Notes: generated from the sequence alone by a model not told the origin. DNA of 64,000 bases from Pirellula sp. SH-Sr6A (GCF_001610875.1 NZ_CP011272.1:1965988-2029987), one strand, 5' to 3'. Shown: positions 19,948 through 29,824, numbered from the stretch's first letter. Program-made: numbers and translations.

Positions 19948-21450
19948 TCAATCCGACAGCAGAGCTCCCTCGGTAAGGCGATTGAACGCCGCCCGATTCG
20001 CTGTGTAATGGATCACCTGAGTCACCGCACGTGGCCCAGCTAGATCGACCGCCTTTTGAACCTGGGAGTCGGTCAAAACAATGGGTGATCCTGCTAGGTT
20101 CTTGGCAACGACCAACAAGGCTTTGTCCTTCTCCGAGATGACAGACGTTGGCAACGGATCGAGATCGAGCTCAGCAATCACCTCTTCGCGAACCCCGCAC
20201 TTTTGCATGTCTTCCAAGGCTCGCTTGGCGGCGTACCACGCCCGGTCCTGCCGGGCAACCACCCAGTCAATTTCGCTTTGCAAGGCAGGGGATAACTCGT
20301 CCAGTCGCTTCAATGAAACCATCGACTCCACAAATCGCTTGCCGGAGACGGGGAAATGTGCGACCAATCGCATCCAAGCCGGAACTTTTCCTTCCGGGAC
20401 CAAATCACCGAATGCCTCCCTTACCGCCGATTCATCGACCAAAGCCACTCGCGACGAACGCTTGGAAACCCAATCGAGCTTCTGCTTCAGAGCCTCCCCC
20501 GTCTCCAAGGGGGGCCTCTTCAAGACCGTTGGAGCCAAATCTCCTCGCTTGGACTGACCTATGCCCACCACTCTGGAAATCCGACTCCGATACTTGTCGG
20601 ACGTCGGGGTCAGATAGGAATGAGCGTCCAGATCGACGGCACCGCTCGGGGCATTGCCCTGGGAACCAAAGTTACCTCCGTTATGAGACTGAGGAACGCC
20701 AGCACCCTCTTTCCAGCGATTGATCGCGTTGTAACCCGCGATCGCTCCCATCATCTCCACCAGTTGCTGATCGCTATAGAACTTCTTGCATGCGTCGATC
20801 AGGGCGTCATCCATCAAATGCGGTTCCCCGGTCAATGTCCTGGCCAAGGCGAACGCGACTCTCTCCTTTTCCGGAAAGTACTCCCAATCGCTATCGAGTG
20901 CCGCGATCTCGTCCTCGCTCATTCCAGCTACCAATAGCTTCGACTCCTGGTGACCCAAACAATACTGACAATTATTGGCTCTCGCGGCCAACCAAAACAG
21001 CCTTACCTTGAACCCATAATCGAGAGAAATCAATGGATCGGGAGCCCCGAGTGCCCGTCGTATACTCGACGTAGAAGCACTGTTTGCGGACGCGGGCGGC
21101 CCTCCAAAAGCCAAATAGCTCCCCACCGAGTTTTCGCCGATGTAAAGAGAACGAATTCGCGACTCGTATCCAAGTGCCCGCGGATCGGATGCCCCGTTCT
21201 TCGCTTCCTCTTCCGTCAATGCTGGAAGCGGAATTCGAGGCTTCCTGGTCTTGAGATCTTCGAGGTATTGCTTCATCGCGTCGCGGGTCAGTGGTGTCGC
21301 GCGGGGCTCGTCCTCGCGATTCGTTTCCACCAACGCGAGACTGGCTTCCTTTCCTGCCGAATCTCTCCGCGCCTCTTGCCCAATCACGACACCCGAAACA
21401 CACGTCTGAATTACCAAGGCCGCGAAAACCCATTTCATACTTTTTCTCAT
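19948..21450 (-). CDS. Secreted AhpD-like (carboxymuconolactone decarboxylase fold) protein
   Basis: A 500-residue protein. A signal peptide (about residues 1-24, ending VVIGQ) indicates export. The first AhpD-like domain (about 95-255) carries the redox motif CQYCLGHQ (Cys161, Cys164, His167), as in alkylhydroperoxidase AhpD. The second half repeats the fold (about 330-490) with a single Cys (MQKCGVREEVIAEL) in place of the CxxC, so it looks structural or inactive. Function inferred: periplasmic peroxidase- or disulfide-type redox activity. It starts 46 bp downstream of the DUF1559 gene. Confidence 0.82.
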   Translation of the reverse strand: MRKSMKWVFAALVIQTCVSGVVIGQEARRDSAGKEASLALVETNREDEPRATPLTRDAMKQYLEDLKTRKPRIPLPALTEEEAKNGASDPRALGYESRIRSLYIGENSVGSYLAFGGPPASANSASTSSIRRALGAPDPLISLDYGFKVRLFWLAARANNCQYCLGHQESKLLVAGMSEDEIAALDSDWEYFPEKERVAFALARTLTGEPHLMDDALIDACKKFYSDQQLVEMMGAIAGYNAINRWKEGAGVPQSHNGGNFGSQGNAPSGAVDLDAHSYLTPTSDKYRSRISRVVGIGQSKRGDLAPTVLKRPPLETGEALKQKLDWVSKRSSRVALVDESAVREAFGDLVPEGKVPAWMRLVAHFPVSGKRFVESMVSLKRLDELSPALQSEIDWVVARQDRAWYAAKRALEDMQKCGVREEVIAELDLDPLPTSVISEKDKALLVVAKNLAGSPIVLTDSQVQKAVDLAGPRAVTQVIHYTANRAAFNRLTEGALLSD

Positions 21451-21496
21451 AACAATCTCCCTTTAGTCACTGCTGTAGTTCGGTGAATCGATTTGT

Positions 21497-22471
21497 TTAA
21501 AACTCGGATACGACTTCGCCACCGCTGCGCGTGCCGAGGGCCCGCCAAATCGGCAGTTCCAAATTGCTGGAAACAAATCGAACAGAACCATCGCCAATAC
21601 AGGCGTTCACCCCGCCGGTGTGACGGCTTCCGGCCGTCGTCGCAATCCGTCCTGGAGGGAACATGCACGAGCGTGTGTTAGGAGGAAGAACGTGGTAGTA
21701 AAGGGTCGTGGAATGGTATGCTTGAATCCATGGAGCACCCACAATCGAAACACCTTGTTTGCTGATATCGAGCGGATTGATCGCCATGCAATCACGAAGG
21801 GCCTCGTCTGCATTCGCTGGGTTGGTACCAGGCCGGAACGTATCGGAAACCGGAGTCGCAATGCTGTTGCTCCCATCCCCCGCAATCTTTTCGGCAAAAG
21901 CAAAGGTGTTCGAAAGGCCATCGGTAATCTCACCGAACTTGATTGCACTATCGCGATAAAAAAGACCATTGCAGGCGGGCATCCCATAATTGGGATCGCT
22001 CGACAGCGTGGGAGGTGCTCCCGCCAAGATATTGGTTCCCGAATTGGCGTAATAGCTATTCACTCCACCAAGACTCGTCGCGAGTCCCGTGTACGTATCC
22101 GAAGGGCAAATAAAGGTAGGAACACTCTGCAAACGAGCGGCATCATTCGCTACATGGTTGTAGGCGAAGTTGTAATCGACCAGCTGGTACAAATTGACTT
22201 GCTCCATGTAAGGGAGCAAACGTGCGTGCACCGAAAGGCCGGTCGAAAAATTGGCGCTCCCAAGGTTCCCAGATGGAAGTCGCTTGAAGGTCGATTCGTA
22301 ATTGTGCATCGACAACCCCAATTGCTTAAGGTTATTCGAGCATTGCATTCGCCTGGCAGCCTCTCGAGCCGCTTGGACGGCTGGCAACAACAAACCAACT
22401 AAAATTCCAATAATGGCAATCACAACCAACAACTCAACCAAGGTAAATGCACTTTTTGCATGACGTCTCAT
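21497..22471 (-). CDS. DUF1559 pseudopilin-like protein
   Basis: A 324-residue protein with a type IV-pilin/pseudopilin N-terminus: short basic leader, AFTLVELLVVIAIIGILVGL helix, then the DUF1559 start AAREAARRMQCSNNLKQLGL and HNYEST. The C-terminus has the DUF1559 H-x-GGVN-x-C-x-GDGSVRF block. Members are strongly expanded in planctomycetes and probably form or decorate pseudopilus or surface structures. A strong Shine-Dalgarno (GGAGG, 7 nt upstream) supports the start. The 299-bp region upstream (22472-22770) holds its promoter; no other feature is evident there. Confidence 0.95.
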   Translation of the reverse strand: MRRHAKSAFTLVELLVVIAIIGILVGLLLPAVQAAREAARRMQCSNNLKQLGLSMHNYESTFKRLPSGNLGSANFSTGLSVHARLLPYMEQVNLYQLVDYNFAYNHVANDAARLQSVPTFICPSDTYTGLATSLGGVNSYYANSGTNILAGAPPTLSSDPNYGMPACNGLFYRDSAIKFGEITDGLSNTFAFAEKIAGDGSNSIATPVSDTFRPGTNPANADEALRDCMAINPLDISKQGVSIVGAPWIQAYHSTTLYYHVLPPNTRSCMFPPGRIATTAGSRHTGGVNACIGDGSVRFVSSNLELPIWRALGTRSGGEVVSEF

Positions 22472-22770
22472 GGCACGCCTCCGACAGAATAAGAGAATAA
22501 AGAGTGGGAAGTTCGGTGCATGGGTGCAATCAAGGCCTGCGCACGATCCATACAGCCAGTTAAGATCCGTCGCTTCCTACACGCACATCGTGTGAAAGGG
22601 ATTGGCAGCGAAAACTCTTCATCCTCGGATAAAGATTAAACCGCAAACCAATGCCCCCACCATCGGCGACTCTGGCTACGTGGAAGCGAAATCCAACAAG
22701 AGACGCTCGGCGCAACGGACAGAATCCGTTTGCAGACGCAAACACCATCCACCGTTAACGCGGAAACGTA

Positions 22771-23157
22771 CTAAGAGAAGGTCCCGCGAGGAGGCGGAAC
22801 AGGAACTTCCAAAAATGCACTCGACGGGATTGCCCCATCCATCCAGAAAACGCCAAACGGGTCGAACGCCACAACGGTTTCTTTTCCGAACCCGGTCGAC
22901 TCCAACAAGTCCCGCATCCGGTCCCACTTCGTCAAATACTCACTGGGCAACATCGGAACGTTGGAACGGGAACGGCACTGACCGCTCCGGCAGTTAGGCT
23001 CAGACCCGGGTGATTCGCCATGGGAGGGCACGCTGGCACTAATCGCCCAATGCTCTCGGTGCTGCAAGTAGTCCCCACAGGATGCCCAAGCGGTGTGCGG
23101 AGCGATTGCGATCAATACGAAAAGGGCAACTTGGATTCCCCATCTCCACGCTTCCAT
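22771..23157 (-). CDS. Small secreted Cys-containing protein, unknown function
   Basis: A 128-residue protein from the ATG at 23157, chosen because it puts a clean signal peptide (MEAWRWGIQVALFVLIAIAP...AWAS) at the N-terminus. An in-frame start at 23256 would add 33 residues without signal character. The mature part begins CGDYLQHREHW and contains PNCRSGQC, a Cys pattern I associate with small planctomycete secreted proteins. The C-terminus is Pro-rich (VPVPPPRG). No enzymatic motif is seen. Confidence 0.65.
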   Translation of the reverse strand: MEAWRWGIQVALFVLIAIAPHTAWASCGDYLQHREHWAISASVPSHGESPGSEPNCRSGQCRSRSNVPMLPSEYLTKWDRMRDLLESTGFGKETVVAFDPFGVFWMDGAIPSSAFLEVPVPPPRGTFS

Positions 23158-23480
23158 CCATGACGACGCGACAACCCAGGACGCCACTGGCGGGGAAGGT
23201 AGCTCGGCAGGAACTGCCACAGCGTGAAAACGGATATTCGCCGCCTTTTGGACCACTCAGAGACTCTCCAAGGGGCACGAATCCGACCTTCAAAACACCT
23301 GAAGGTGGATGGAACCGCAACAAAGAACCCTCTCAATCTAGGAACGCGATCGGGAAGAGTCAAGGAATCCTGCGGGAAACACTTAAGAAAAGTGCTCTGA
23401 AGCCGAGGGTGCAACGCTGTAAACGCAAGGTATCGCGGCTGCGGTCGCGGTCGCTCCGACGCGCCGAGGGTACGTTTGAC
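23158..23480. other. Intergenic region, 323 bp
   Basis: It lies between the small secreted gene and the PH-domain gene, both on the minus strand. No gene, repeat or strong terminator hairpin was found. An extension of the small secreted gene to 23256 is the only coding alternative. Confidence 0.4.
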
Positions 23481-24254
23481 CTACGAACCCACCATTCGCT
23501 CTTTGCACCGTTTCGCCGCATCGCGAACATCCTGGAGCGCACGAAACAGTTCACGATCCCATGCTCCCTTCCCGGAGATAGGGACTCCCTCACCCCCCCA
23601 CACGGGATCCACTTCTACTTCCTCATCACCAAGCCCCGCATTGATCTGACTATGACGGAGTATTTGATCTTTTAACGCCTGCGCGTTCTCCAACCCTTCC
23701 AACAACCCAACATGTCCCCCCATCGCTACGGCAGCTTCGGAACCACCCCCTCCCGCTGTCGAAACAATCAGATTGGAAAACCCGAACCATCTTTGCAGGG
23801 GACCTTGCGACACATTCACATTCTGAATGTTCGCAAAAGTAATCGTGGTCTCGTGAATCGTCCAAATGCCGCGTCGGATGCGCAGACTGCGATCCGAAAG
23901 CGCGTACCATGTCGTGTCGTATCGCAAATGGATCGCCACGTACGCCAGAATATCCGGCAATACAATCACGACGATCCATAGAGGAGCTGTCAAAATCCCA
24001 ATCCAAGGTGCCACGACGATCGTCGCAATCCAGAGCCCAATCAGAATAACATCGATAAGAACCAAACCGATCCAAAATTGGAACTTTCGATAACTCAAAT
24101 ACGCTTCCGATGGACGCATGACGACGACGGAATGCCCGTCTCCGAACTCGATTTGATTCGGCTGACGCGGCAGACAAAACCAACTTGTCAACACCGCCCA
24201 CACGCCGCGATAACACCATTCGCACGCCACATGCACCGCGCCCGTATCCTTCAT
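23481..24254 (-). CDS. Bacterial PH-domain membrane protein (YdbT/YdbS-like)
   Basis: A 257-residue protein. The ATG at 24254 overlaps the upstream TGA (ATGA, 24251-24254), which favours it over a longer frame starting at 24434. Two transmembrane helices (WIGLVLIDVILIGLWIATIV and LTAPLWIVVIVLPDILAYVAI) precede a bPH2 domain: LRYDTTWYALSDRSLRIRRG, TITFANIQNVNVSQGPLQRWFG, LIVSTAGGG. The C-terminus is charged. It pairs with the neighbouring PH-domain gene as YdbS/YdbT do in other bacteria; the exact function is unknown. Confidence 0.85.
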   Translation of the reverse strand: MKDTGAVHVACEWCYRGVWAVLTSWFCLPRQPNQIEFGDGHSVVVMRPSEAYLSYRKFQFWIGLVLIDVILIGLWIATIVVAPWIGILTAPLWIVVIVLPDILAYVAIHLRYDTTWYALSDRSLRIRRGIWTIHETTITFANIQNVNVSQGPLQRWFGFSNLIVSTAGGGGSEAAVAMGGHVGLLEGLENAQALKDQILRHSQINAGLGDEEVEVDPVWGGEGVPISGKGAWDRELFRALQDVRDAAKRCKERMVGS

Positions 24255-24832
24255 GTTCCGCTCGCTTTGTTTCCAGGAGTTGGCGTGGTCTCTGCGATCG
24301 CGTCGAGTGAGTCCCGAATCTCTCGCAAGACCTGCAACACCTCCTCGCGAGAGACGGAGTTCCCATCGGTTTCCTTCGTCAAGGAACCAAGCTTTTTTGC
24401 AACGGTCGCCCCCCTCGTTCTGGCATACAACCAATCCCTCACAGCCTCTGGCTCGCGGACGCCCTCGATCACGATTTCAGGCATTGCATTACCCGATGCA
24501 GTCTGAATGCTTACGGAGTAAATACCGAGCCACCGCTGGACCACGTTGCTCGAGATCTGAATATCTTGAATGCGACGAAACGCGACGACGACCTCCCGCC
24601 GAAACAACCACCCTACCTGCATGCGAATTCCCGTAGACTCCAACTGGTATCGCAGAGTGCTAAAACGAACCCACATGAGAGGGAGCACCAAAACAACCCC
24701 GACAAAACTCAGGAAACTACAAAGAATGTAGTAGGTCAAAAGTGCAGGGTCGGGGCGTTCAACGCGGGGCGGATTTGCGACCGTTTCGGGCTCTTCGTGC
24801 GGCAAGTTCAATGTCCCTCCTCTTTCTTTCAT
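24251..24832 (-). CDS. Bacterial PH-domain membrane protein (YdbS-like)
   Basis: A 193-residue protein from the ATG at 24832; a TTG at 24859 is an alternative. One or two membrane helices (LLTYYILCSFLSFVGVVLVLPLMW) are followed by a bPH2 domain: RYQLESTGIRMQVGWLFRREVVVAFRRIQDIQISSNVVQRWLGIYSVSIQTASG. The C-terminal tail is predicted helical. It is translationally coupled to the next PH protein and the two probably form a complex. Confidence 0.85.
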   Translation of the reverse strand: MKERGGTLNLPHEEPETVANPPRVERPDPALLTYYILCSFLSFVGVVLVLPLMWVRFSTLRYQLESTGIRMQVGWLFRREVVVAFRRIQDIQISSNVVQRWLGIYSVSIQTASGNAMPEIVIEGVREPEAVRDWLYARTRGATVAKKLGSLTKETDGNSVSREEVLQVLREIRDSLDAIAETTPTPGNKASGT

Positions 24833-24877
24833 GGATACCCGATCCACGCTTCGCACCAAGACCGATCAGTCGAGGAG

Positions 24878-25222
24878 CTAAGCCCCTTTAACACGGGTCC
24901 CCACCTGAAGGACCGCCGGAGGAATCGCACCCTCCACTACGGGCAAAACATCGATCATGGCTTCTTCCCAGGTGACGTCGCTCAACCAATCGATCAACCT
25001 CTTCGCAACCGATGCGTGCTCTGCTCTATTCGGTACCACAAGGACGAGCACCAACCGAACCTTGGCCTCTTTCGGAAGGCTGCATCGCACGAGATACGCG
25101 TCTGCAATCGAAGCGATCTCCTCGCACACCTTTCCGATGGCCAAGCGCGTCGACTCCATAAAATCCCGTGGGATCGGAGTGAATAGCAATCGGGTACCGG
25201 CACGAATTCTAGTCTCGCTCAT
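24878..25222 (-). CDS. SseB C-terminal-like small protein
   Basis: A 114-residue protein from the ATG at 25222. The pattern RAGTRLLFTPIPRDFMESTRLAIGKVCEEIASIADAYLV, followed by hydrophobic strands (VRLVLVLVV), resembles the C-terminal domain of SseB-family proteins. The similarity is judged by eye and the role is unknown. It stands 45 bp upstream of the PH-domain pair and may head that operon. Confidence 0.6.
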   Translation of the reverse strand: MSETRIRAGTRLLFTPIPRDFMESTRLAIGKVCEEIASIADAYLVRCSLPKEAKVRLVLVLVVPNRAEHASVAKRLIDWLSDVTWEEAMIDVLPVVEGAIPPAVLQVGTRVKGA

Positions 25223-25367
25223 CAATAGTGCGACTTAAGCTCATTTGGAGAAGAAATGATTCGAGAACACATGTTGGATGGAATGCCAAGTGTAATGAGT
25301 TGCCGGAGCGCGTGCTAAAACTCGATCACCTTTTTTCTATGCCTCTTCACACCCTCAAGGCCTCGAT

Positions 25368-25386
25368 GGGAAAAATTTAGTTTCCC
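25368..25386 (-). terminator. Weak hairpin downstream of lspA
   Basis: GGGAAA (25368-25373) pairs with TTTCCC (25381-25386) around a 7-nt loop, in the 288-bp gap between lspA and the SseB-like gene. The stem is short and AT-rich and no clear U-tract follows on the minus strand, so termination is doubtful. Confidence 0.25.
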
Positions 25387-25510
25387 ACCTCGTCAACTGT
25401 GCGTTTAAGACACACTTCTCCCCGGTCCTCCTTCGCGTGGTGCCGCAAAAATGCACAACAGAACGATCGGTCGGACGCTAGCGTTGATCTCAAAATATCT
25501 ATCGTTTCGG

Positions 25511-26062
25511 TTAGGAACTTTGACCACCGCTGCTCGGTTCCGTCTGCGAAACAAGGACTACTTTGGCCGCTGGTACCTCTTGCCGGAAGGAATGGATCGC
25601 CAGCATGACGGCGCCGATGACAAGGACGCTGTCCGCAATATTGAAGTTTGGCCACACGTAATCACGATAGCGAAACAGAATCCAATCGCGTACTCCTCCT
25701 GCCCATGGGGCTGGTAAATTGGGTATCGCTAATCGGTCGTACAGATTCCCGATAATCCCCCCCATCACCAATCCCATCGCCACTGTCAGCCAAAGCGAAC
25801 GACTCGCCTGTAGCACAAAGAGCCAATAGACTATCCCGATCGCAGCCACGATGGACAAAGAAGAAAACAACCAACCCATGCCTTGCCCTAGCCCGAACAA
25901 GGCGCCCATATTCACGGCGGTTTCGATTCCCACAAAGGGTTCCACTATCCAAAAAGGCTCTTGCTCGCCCGGAAGCCCTTTCCACAAAAACACTTGATGC
26001 TTCGTCCACAGGTCCAAGCCGGCACCACCGACGGCCAACAAAAGAAAAAGTATAAGTCGCAT
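25511..26062 (-). CDS. lspA: Lipoprotein signal peptidase
   Basis: A 183-residue protein with four membrane helices. It has the signal peptidase II signatures: GLDLWTK near the N-terminus (the conserved D-x-x-x-K), TAVNMGALFGL, and the two catalytic aspartates Asp109 (GGIIGNLYDRL) and Asp144 (NFNIADS). It removes signal peptides from diacylglyceryl-prolipoproteins. The last 20 residues are a family-variable tail. Confidence 0.96.
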   Translation of the reverse strand: MRLILFLLLAVGGAGLDLWTKHQVFLWKGLPGEQEPFWIVEPFVGIETAVNMGALFGLGQGMGWLFSSLSIVAAIGIVYWLFVLQASRSLWLTVAMGLVMGGIIGNLYDRLAIPNLPAPWAGGVRDWILFRYRDYVWPNFNIADSVLVIGAVMLAIHSFRQEVPAAKVVLVSQTEPSSGGQSS

Positions 26063-26164
26063 ATGGCAATCGCCGGAGTGCGTGGGTTAGGGATAAGTTA
26101 AGCCCGGATGCAGTGGGTTACTGGATACAGTGGGTTGCACGCGAGGATGGTTACTGGCGAGGGA

Positions 26165-28315
26165 CTAGCGCAATCGCGAAATACTCTCCGCAACGATTTG
26201 CCTTGCCGCCAAGGAAGGAATGTAGCCTCGTTGCCCGCGAATCACGACCGGCTGCTGCAAGTAACGTCGAAGATTCAACGCGGCAGTCGATTGCACATAG
26301 GTTACCACGTTGCCAAGGTCATCGGTCAGCGCATACTCTGGTTGGCCTGGCAAACTGCCATGCACCTGCACTAACCAGCCCGAAGCATCTCCCGCTCCAC
26401 TCGAACCAACTCCGCCCCCCTCGGGGACCGTCGCATGCCCCGCAAACTGAACGGACGAGGAAGGCTCCGAGGGCATCGCAGGTACCGAGGGTGCAATCGC
26501 GGAAGCTGGAATCACCTCTCGGGGTAACGCATTGCTCGCGATGCGTGAAGGGTCCATCATGTTTCCCAGCGTTCTGGTGCGCAAGGAGTCGAAACGATCG
26601 ACCCGCTCCATCAACAACCTTGCCTCGCCTCGTACGATCGCGGAGTCTCCTCTTTCGATCCAATCCTCGCATTGCCTACGGAGTCGATCCAATTCCCATC
26701 GCTCCGTTGGCTGGGAGACGATCCTGGAAAGTTCCAGCATCGCCGACTGAATCTCGGGCGTATGAAAATCGGCTTGTGCTCCTCCGGAGTTTGCAGCCAT
26801 GTCCCCTTCCATTGCCAAACTATCAGTCTTCGGAACGATTCCATGCCATTCGCTCTCAGGGGCAGCAGCGACGAGAGGCCTCCCCGCTATTGGCTCTCGA
26901 CTACTCCACGCTGGGAGTGTCTCGGCACGGGAGGGACCACTTGGATCTCCCGCAAATAATGGCTGGTCCGCGGTCCACAAACGCGTGAGCATCGGCTTGC
27001 TTTCATCATAAGGCGACTCGCTGCCAAATGGTGCATTGTCGGAGTAGGCCCCGATAGCGTCGCTTCCCAGCGGAGCGCGAATCCTCGGCCCCTTTCCAGG
27101 TCGGGGTAACCGATCCAGCCTGCCATAACCGGCCGGGCCCACGGAATCCATTCGCGAATCGTATCGGAGATTATCTTGACGAAACTGATGATGCTCGGTG
27201 GCAATTTGTGCGCGCACAGGCTTCCGGTCCGCTTCGACGATACCAAATCCCACCAGCCCCAAAACGCTTGCCAGCGGCTTCATACGCAACTTGGGATCGG
27301 TCGTCTGAAGCGCGTCCCAATGCTTCAACGAATCGACTTGATGCTGGGCTGCTTGTTGACGCTTCGCTTTGGCTAATTGCTGGGGAGTCATCGATGCCTC
27401 GACCGACTCGAGCGGCACTACTCCCACTTCGCCCGGGACAATGAGACTTCCTTCCGGTGCATCCTGCATCGCGACGGATTGCTCTTCGCGGATCAGCCGT
27501 TCCGCTTCCGCAATCGCGTCGGCTTCATTGCTCCAAACCATCTCTCCGTCTCCACTCTCTTGGACCACCCGCTGCGCACTGGCTTGCTGAACTCCTGATC
27601 CTACAACCTTTCCCTCGGTCGTCTCCGAATGCGATGCCAACCGCACTTGCGAATCGGACATCTTCTTCGATGCAGAACTAGGTGCAACTGACTGTTCCGA
27701 CAATCCAGAAGGGACGTCTGAGAGCTGGGAGGTTCGTATCCACCTAAATTCACCTTGTGGTGGCGCAATGCGGTACCACAGACTTCTTGTACCATCCGCA
27801 GACGGTTGGGACTGTTCCCCTAGCACTTGAACAATCTGGGATTTCAGAAGTGCGGTCTGCCACTTCCATTCGCCGGCGATGGGATCCGTAGAACCAATCC
27901 AAGCTGCGGTATTCTCCTCGACTATCTCTGCCGTCTTCCCCCCCGGCAGAAGAAATGCCGATGGAGCCGGAATCCAGTTGTGGCTGCCAGCGGGAGGTCG
28001 AATCCCGGACCAGCCATTGGAAGTCTCCAGATAGACTTCGACGCGCGTACCGGAAGGAAGCGTCGATGTCACATACGATCCATCGGACGGTCCGGATTTC
28101 ACCAACCCCTTGGGCGCATGCACATAACGCACCTGCGCTTGTTCAAATCGCTCGACAACACGAATCGACTCGCTGCCCTCCGATCCTTGTGGCCTATCTT
28201 GAGCCCAGGCGACGGATTGGACTGACGAACCGTTCCAACCGCTGACAAGCAACGAAAGGGCAACGAGTTGTTTCGCCGTACACAGCGATCGAATGGGCAC
28301 GATCGAAGACCTCAT
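26165..28315 (-). CDS. Secreted SH3-domain protein
   Basis: A 716-residue protein. The signal peptide runs to about residue 39 (VAWAQ). Two bacterial SH3-like domains follow, about residues 50-125 (YVHAPKGLVKSGPSDGSYVTSTL...) and 135-200 (AAWIGSTDP...WYRIAPPQGEFRWI). The long middle is low-complexity with repeated Pro/Gly/Ser stretches. The C-terminus (SGWLVQVHGSLPGQPEYALTD...YLQQPVVIRGQRGYI) looks like a small OB- or SH3-like domain. It may bind peptidoglycan. It overlaps the upstream gene by ATGA (28312-28315). Confidence 0.8.
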   Translation of the reverse strand: MRSSIVPIRSLCTAKQLVALSLLVSGWNGSSVQSVAWAQDRPQGSEGSESIRVVERFEQAQVRYVHAPKGLVKSGPSDGSYVTSTLPSGTRVEVYLETSNGWSGIRPPAGSHNWIPAPSAFLLPGGKTAEIVEENTAAWIGSTDPIAGEWKWQTALLKSQIVQVLGEQSQPSADGTRSLWYRIAPPQGEFRWIRTSQLSDVPSGLSEQSVAPSSASKKMSDSQVRLASHSETTEGKVVGSGVQQASAQRVVQESGDGEMVWSNEADAIAEAERLIREEQSVAMQDAPEGSLIVPGEVGVVPLESVEASMTPQQLAKAKRQQAAQHQVDSLKHWDALQTTDPKLRMKPLASVLGLVGFGIVEADRKPVRAQIATEHHQFRQDNLRYDSRMDSVGPAGYGRLDRLPRPGKGPRIRAPLGSDAIGAYSDNAPFGSESPYDESKPMLTRLWTADQPLFAGDPSGPSRAETLPAWSSREPIAGRPLVAAAPESEWHGIVPKTDSLAMEGDMAANSGGAQADFHTPEIQSAMLELSRIVSQPTERWELDRLRRQCEDWIERGDSAIVRGEARLLMERVDRFDSLRTRTLGNMMDPSRIASNALPREVIPASAIAPSVPAMPSEPSSSVQFAGHATVPEGGGVGSSGAGDASGWLVQVHGSLPGQPEYALTDDLGNVVTYVQSTAALNLRRYLQQPVVIRGQRGYIPSLAARQIVAESISRLR

Positions 28316-29685
28316 GGAACACTCCCTCGATGCGACCCAGTACCGGCCACCAAGGCTTGCTGGATCATTTGCTGCAATTGTTTATCCGGTTCGCGTTGAA
28401 ATAGAGATCGAAGCTTGAGATGGGCATCGCGATCTTGCATCGCTCCCAAGAGCGTGATCGCACGATGCCGAACAGTTCGATCGTGGCTTTGAGCCATCCA
28501 CGCCAAAAGTGGTACCGGGTTGATCGGTCTCCCGCGTACCGCTTGCTCCATCGCCTCCAGCTGAGTATTGGAATCACCTCGAGCCATATCGATCGCGATC
28601 TCCACGATCTCCGTAGGCACTCCTCGTCGAAACAGTTCATCGCAAACCATGCGGACGCGACGCTCTTGCGTGCTGCTTAATAGGGTGAACAAATTCTCGA
28701 GCGATAGGCTTTCGAGCCCTGCCAAGTCCATGCCATCGGCGCGTTGCGAATGCGTCTCCCCCACGGGACTTGCAGCCCCTCCACTCGACACCAGCATTAC
28801 CTGGGCACCTCGCAGTGGGTTCGAAGCGATCGAATGGACTTCGTCTACCACTGTGCCGTGATCCGCCTGCAAAGGAGAGGCTCCCTGCAACGGCCACGTT
28901 GGTGAGGTTATCGCAGGTGCTGGCAACAATGTTGTCAGCGGCGTCGTCATGGAAGGTTGAGGCAACCGCGGGAGAGGGATATCGCGATCAGCCTCGACCG
29001 ATGCCACTTTCGCTCCGACCCCAGGCTCCAACCCTAACGAAGCGGGCATTGCATTTTTCGGCGGATCGTATGCGGTTGGGATGGAACTCGTGGCGAGCAT
29101 CGCGGGAGACGATTGCACGGCCAAGATTGACCGACACATCGCCCTGGCGCGTTCGACTGAGTCGCTTGAACCGCGATCCTCCAATCGACCCAAGACTTCG
29201 GAACTCAATCGATCTCGCAGACTCATCGATTCATGGGACGATAGCTTGGCACCCGCAAGTTCGGTCACCAAGCTTAAGCACGACTGCAACCATTCTTCGG
29301 AGCGCTCTGCCGAATGAACTCGGTCGTGGAGCAACTGATACGCGGCAAGTCGATGCTGGGGCTCGTTGCTATCGAGTTGCTCCACCATAGCTTTGGTGCT
29401 CGTCGCCCCTAGCTCATTGAGAGCAACGATCAAACCCAGCGATTCATCGGTCCCATTCGAAGTTGCCAAGGCGCGGCGCAATTCTTGGAGCAACCATCGA
29501 TTCGACAGACTCGGCCAGGCAACGATGAAACCAAAAACGGCAAGGATTCCCAGGGAGACCATTGGCAGCCGAGCAAACCAGCTTCGGCGCGTACGCAAAC
29601 GAAGCCTTGGATCCGCTCGTTTTCCAAGGAGCCAATCGACGTCAAGCTGAATCGGTTCCACCGTCCGTTGGATTCGTTTGCCCAT
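28312..29685 (-). CDS. Membrane-anchored HEAT-like repeat protein
   Basis: A 457-residue protein with one membrane helix near residues 40-58 (LPMVSLGILAVFGFIVAWP). N-terminal and C-terminal helical segments (ELGATSTKAMVEQLDSNEPQHRLAAYQLL; LLAWMAQSHDRTVRHRAITLLGAM) resemble HEAT repeats, separated by a disordered Pro/Ser-rich linker. No catalytic motif is present. It is translationally coupled to the SH3 protein and they probably form one envelope complex. Confidence 0.72.
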   Translation of the reverse strand: MGKRIQRTVEPIQLDVDWLLGKRADPRLRLRTRRSWFARLPMVSLGILAVFGFIVAWPSLSNRWLLQELRRALATSNGTDESLGLIVALNELGATSTKAMVEQLDSNEPQHRLAAYQLLHDRVHSAERSEEWLQSCLSLVTELAGAKLSSHESMSLRDRLSSEVLGRLEDRGSSDSVERARAMCRSILAVQSSPAMLATSSIPTAYDPPKNAMPASLGLEPGVGAKVASVEADRDIPLPRLPQPSMTTPLTTLLPAPAITSPTWPLQGASPLQADHGTVVDEVHSIASNPLRGAQVMLVSSGGAASPVGETHSQRADGMDLAGLESLSLENLFTLLSSTQERRVRMVCDELFRRGVPTEIVEIAIDMARGDSNTQLEAMEQAVRGRPINPVPLLAWMAQSHDRTVRHRAITLLGAMQDRDAHLKLRSLFQREPDKQLQQMIQQALVAGTGSHRGSVP

Positions 29686-29792
29686 GACCTCTTTGAAGGC
29701 TTCTTGCCAGAGTAGTTTTCTGCGACTTTTTAGGTAAATAGGCTAAAGGTCGAGAGAATATCAATAGCAAACCGCATGGAACGAATGCATGC

Positions 29793-29824
29793 AAAAAGGC
29801 CCTACGCGTCGATCGCAGGGCCTT
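29793..29824 (-). terminator. Rho-independent terminator
   Basis: Arms AAGGCCCT (29796-29803) and AGGGCCTT (29817-29824) form a perfect 8-bp stem with a 13-nt loop. Read on the minus strand the stem ends in a run of five T (29797-29793). It terminates the transcript of the two minus-strand genes to its right. The gap 29686-29861 holds nothing else. Confidence 0.85.
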
